In this document: positions 5,782 through 7,603 of the stretch, one piece after another
Layout of the letters: each line of letters begins with the position of its first letter
Numbering within the stretch: position 1 is the stretch's first letter
Assembly: GCA_027008885.1 (NCBI GenBank)
Contig: JALVDQ010000409.1
Coordinates: 1 to 7,603 of the forward strand
Length of the DNA: 7,603 nt
Direction: 5' to 3'
Source: Thiotrichaceae bacterium
GTDB lineage: Bacteria; Pseudomonadota; Gammaproteobacteria; Thiotrichales; Thiotrichaceae
Position numbers and translations under genes: made by a program
The notes under the pieces: generated by a model
The model's input: only the letters and a program-made list of their open reading frames with translations
What the model was told of the DNA's origin: nothing
Databases searched by the model: none

Positions 5782-7239
5782 ATGAAACTAAAACGTTTTC
5801 GCAAAGTAACAAAAACAGTGGGGAGTTTGTGTCTTCTTTTTTCGGTGATTTTTATTCCGCCCATTATCGTATCATTGATTTACAATGATGGCGTTCTGCC
5901 CGAATTTTTTGACTCATTATTGCTTACATTCGCCCTTGGACTGATTTTATGGCTACCGTTTAGAACAAAAAGGGTTGAACTGTATCGACGCGACGGCTTT
6001 CTGATCATTGTTCTGGTATGGCTGGCATTGAGCTTTATATCATCCATTCCGTTTGATTTAATTTTGCATACCTCGGTGATTGATTCATTATTTGAAGCCG
6101 TTTCAGGTGTGACAACCACTGGCGCAACCGTATTATCCGGTCTGGATGATATGCCACCCTCACTGCTTTTTTATCGCCAGGAATTACAGTGGTTTGGCGG
6201 AATGGGCTTGATCGTGCTGGCAGTTGCCGTGATTCCCCAATTGGGCATTGGTGGTATGTCAATCTATAAGGCGGAAGTCCCTGGTGTCATGAAAGAAGAA
6301 AAACTCACTCCCCGCCTGAGCCAGACAGCATCACTCTTGTGGAAAATGTATCTGGGGATAACGATTGCCTGCGCCACAGCCTACTGGCTTGCAGGAATGA
6401 GCCTTTATGATGCAATCTCGCATAGCCTGGCAACCGTTTCAACGGGGGGTTTCTCAACTCACGATCAAAGCCTGAACTACTTTCATAGCCCGCTCATTCA
6501 GCTCATTGCCATTACCTTTATGCTACTGGGTGCGATTAACTTTTCGATACATTTTATGGTCTTAAAAAATAAAACCCCAAAATTCTATTTTAAGGATGAA
6601 GAGGTACTATTGTTTCTGGGAGTCGTAATGCTTGCGATTGCAACCATATTTTTTACCTTGCAAACAGTGAATTATTTTCACTATATCTTCAAAGACCTGC
6701 TGGACACTGCCTTTACCGTCGTTTCGATGATCACCAGTACCGGCTTTGTAACGGTTGATTATTCTTACTGGCCGCTGTTTATTCCCTTCTTTTTAATACT
6801 GATCGGTTTTGTCGGGGGCTGTGGCGGTTCAACCGCTGGCGGCATGAAAGTTATGCGAATCCTGATCTTGATCAAACTGGTCAAGCGTGAAATGTATCGT
6901 TTACTGCATCCCAAAGGGGTTTTTCATATCCGTTTAAACGGACACAACAAGATCGCCAGCCGAACCCTGCAATCAGTCTTTGGATTTTTTGCGCTTTATG
7001 TCGGCTCTTTTGTCGTTTTGCTACTGCTGATGATGGCAGACGGAGTTGATCAGGTCACCGCCTTTTCGGCTATCGCCACCTGCATGAATAACATGGGACC
7101 GGGTTTGGGTGATGTCACCTCATCCTTTGCGGGTCTGGATGATCCCGCCAAAATAATATCTGTCGCATCCATGTTACTGGGACGACTCGAAGTGGTATCA
7201 GTGCTGGTACTATTAAGCCCGGAATACTGGCGCGCGTAA
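5782..7239 (+). CDS. trkH: TrkH potassium uptake channel subunit
   Basis: A 485-residue inner-membrane protein, essentially the length of E. coli TrkH (483), and full-length. TrkH forms the K+-conducting pore of the Trk system, gated by the cytoplasmic nucleotide-binding protein TrkA, which is not in the window. The four pore-loop filters are visible: SGVTTTGATVL (108-118), TVSTGGFSTHD (218-228), ITSTGFVTVD (317-326) and NNMGPGLGDV (436-445). QWFGGMGLIVLAVAV (136-150) is the conserved segment after the first repeat. GGCGGSTAGGMKVMR (345-359) covers the intramembrane gating loop; most family members have GSTGGG where this has GSTAGG. The C-terminus LLGRLEVVSVLVLLSPEYWR is typical. The start at 5782 aligns with known TrkH N-termini, but no clear Shine-Dalgarno precedes it; translation probably relies on coupling to the gene 11 bases upstream. 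It ends with tandem stops, TAA then TAG. Confidence 0.96.
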   Translation: MKLKRFRKVTKTVGSLCLLFSVIFIPPIIVSLIYNDGVLPEFFDSLLLTFALGLILWLPFRTKRVELYRRDGFLIIVLVWLALSFISSIPFDLILHTSVIDSLFEAVSGVTTTGATVLSGLDDMPPSLLFYRQELQWFGGMGLIVLAVAVIPQLGIGGMSIYKAEVPGVMKEEKLTPRLSQTASLLWKMYLGITIACATAYWLAGMSLYDAISHSLATVSTGGFSTHDQSLNYFHSPLIQLIAITFMLLGAINFSIHFMVLKNKTPKFYFKDEEVLLFLGVVMLAIATIFFTLQTVNYFHYIFKDLLDTAFTVVSMITSTGFVTVDYSYWPLFIPFFLILIGFVGGCGGSTAGGMKVMRILILIKLVKREMYRLLHPKGVFHIRLNGHNKIASRTLQSVFGFFALYVGSFVVLLLLMMADGVDQVTAFSAIATCMNNMGPGLGDVTSSFAGLDDPAKIISVASMLLGRLEVVSVLVLLSPEYWRA

Positions 7240-7385
7240 TAGTGCCTGAAACCTTAAATATGTACTGATACCCATCCCCCCTGTTTTTTATATATTTTTG
7301 TGTGACACAGTTGAGAAACAAATACAGGAGCAGTGCTTAAACAATGTGCCATGCCGCGTTTCGTATCCTCAACGCAGTCAGTCAG
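7240..7385. other. Non-coding spacer after trkH
   Basis: This stretch holds a second stop codon (TAG 7240), a C-run followed by a T/A-rich segment (about 7275-7300), and no ORF that I can support. The T-rich segment has no convincing GC hairpin before it, so I do not call an intrinsic terminator. No gene on the minus strand is credible here. Confidence 0.5.
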
Positions 7386-7462
7386 GTAGGGTTGCTGTAG
7401 CCATGCGAAAGCAAGCATAAAAGCACGATGTTGGTCGGTTGCGTAAACTTCACCGACCCTAC
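7386..7462. repeat. Approximately 77-bp palindromic intergenic repeat
   Basis: GTAGGGT (7386-7392) and ACCCTAC (7456-7462) form the outer inverted ends. GGTCGGT (7433-7439) and ACCGACC (7452-7458) form an alternative inner 7-bp stem with a 12-base loop. TTGCT (7392-7396) and AGCAA (7410-7414) form a third small stem. The word CACGATGTTGGTCGG (7424-7438) nearly matches CACGATGTTGTCGG at 4650-4663. It looks like a dispersed REP-like repeat, a type often placed between genes in Gamma- and Betaproteobacteria; dispersal in this genome is inferred. Confidence 0.6.
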
Positions 7463-7487
7463 GGTACTACATCTGCCTTCGCCCTCA

Positions 7488-7603
<116 letters not shown>

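Noticed and set aside
7270..7310. Intrinsic terminator after trkH from the T-rich stretch.
   Set aside because: I could not find a GC-rich inverted repeat directly before the T-run.

Overview
The window reads as a moderately AT-rich gammaproteobacterial chromosome. The TrkH is close to the enterobacterial type, and the intergenic spaces carry small palindromic repeats of the sort common in free-living Gamma- and Betaproteobacteria. A sulfur oxidiser or methanotroph would fit, but nothing here fixes the genus.

Bases 2-4612 hold the distal part of a tightly packed operon for a membrane-bound complex of the hydrogenase-4 / formate hydrogenlyase / complex I superfamily. The order is hyfC-like (cut by the left edge), hyfE-like, hyfF-like, hyfG-like and hyfI-like, with gaps of 6 bases or less and two ATGA overlaps. 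The large subunit has lost all four cysteines that hold the NiFe centre in true hydrogenases (RISG near residue 170, DPSFIN at 418-423). The small subunit keeps the four cysteines of the proximal 4Fe-4S cluster, and the membrane subunits keep their proton-channel Glu and Lys residues. No polyferredoxin gene (hyfH/hycF/nuoI-like) lies between hyfG and hyfI. This matches the poorly understood 'energy-converting hydrogenase-related' (Ehr) type, which probably pumps ions but cannot handle H2 at a NiFe site. Its electron donor and acceptor are unknown.

Bases 4613-5089 are non-coding. Most of this stretch is a 282-bp MITE-like element (4676-4957) with 16-bp near-perfect ends inside 64-base imperfect terminal inverted repeats, an 18-bp perfect internal palindrome, and a 6-bp CCTGGG direct repeat on each side. 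It appears to have landed inside an older palindromic repeat (GGATTA...TAATCC). A candidate promoter follows.

Bases 5090-7239 hold a second transcription unit: a small exported, helix-rich protein of unknown function and, 11 bases on, a full-length TrkH potassium-uptake channel subunit.

Bases 7240-7603 are non-coding: an AT-rich stretch, an approximately 80-bp palindromic repeat that shares a core word with the repeat at 4650, and at least 16.5 perfect copies of the heptamer GTCTTCT running off the right edge.

Most notable are the NiFe-less, ferredoxin-less hydrogenase-like complex, the nested MITE, two Shine-Dalgarno sequences that can be hidden in hairpins (before hyfF and before the exported-protein gene), and the heptamer array.
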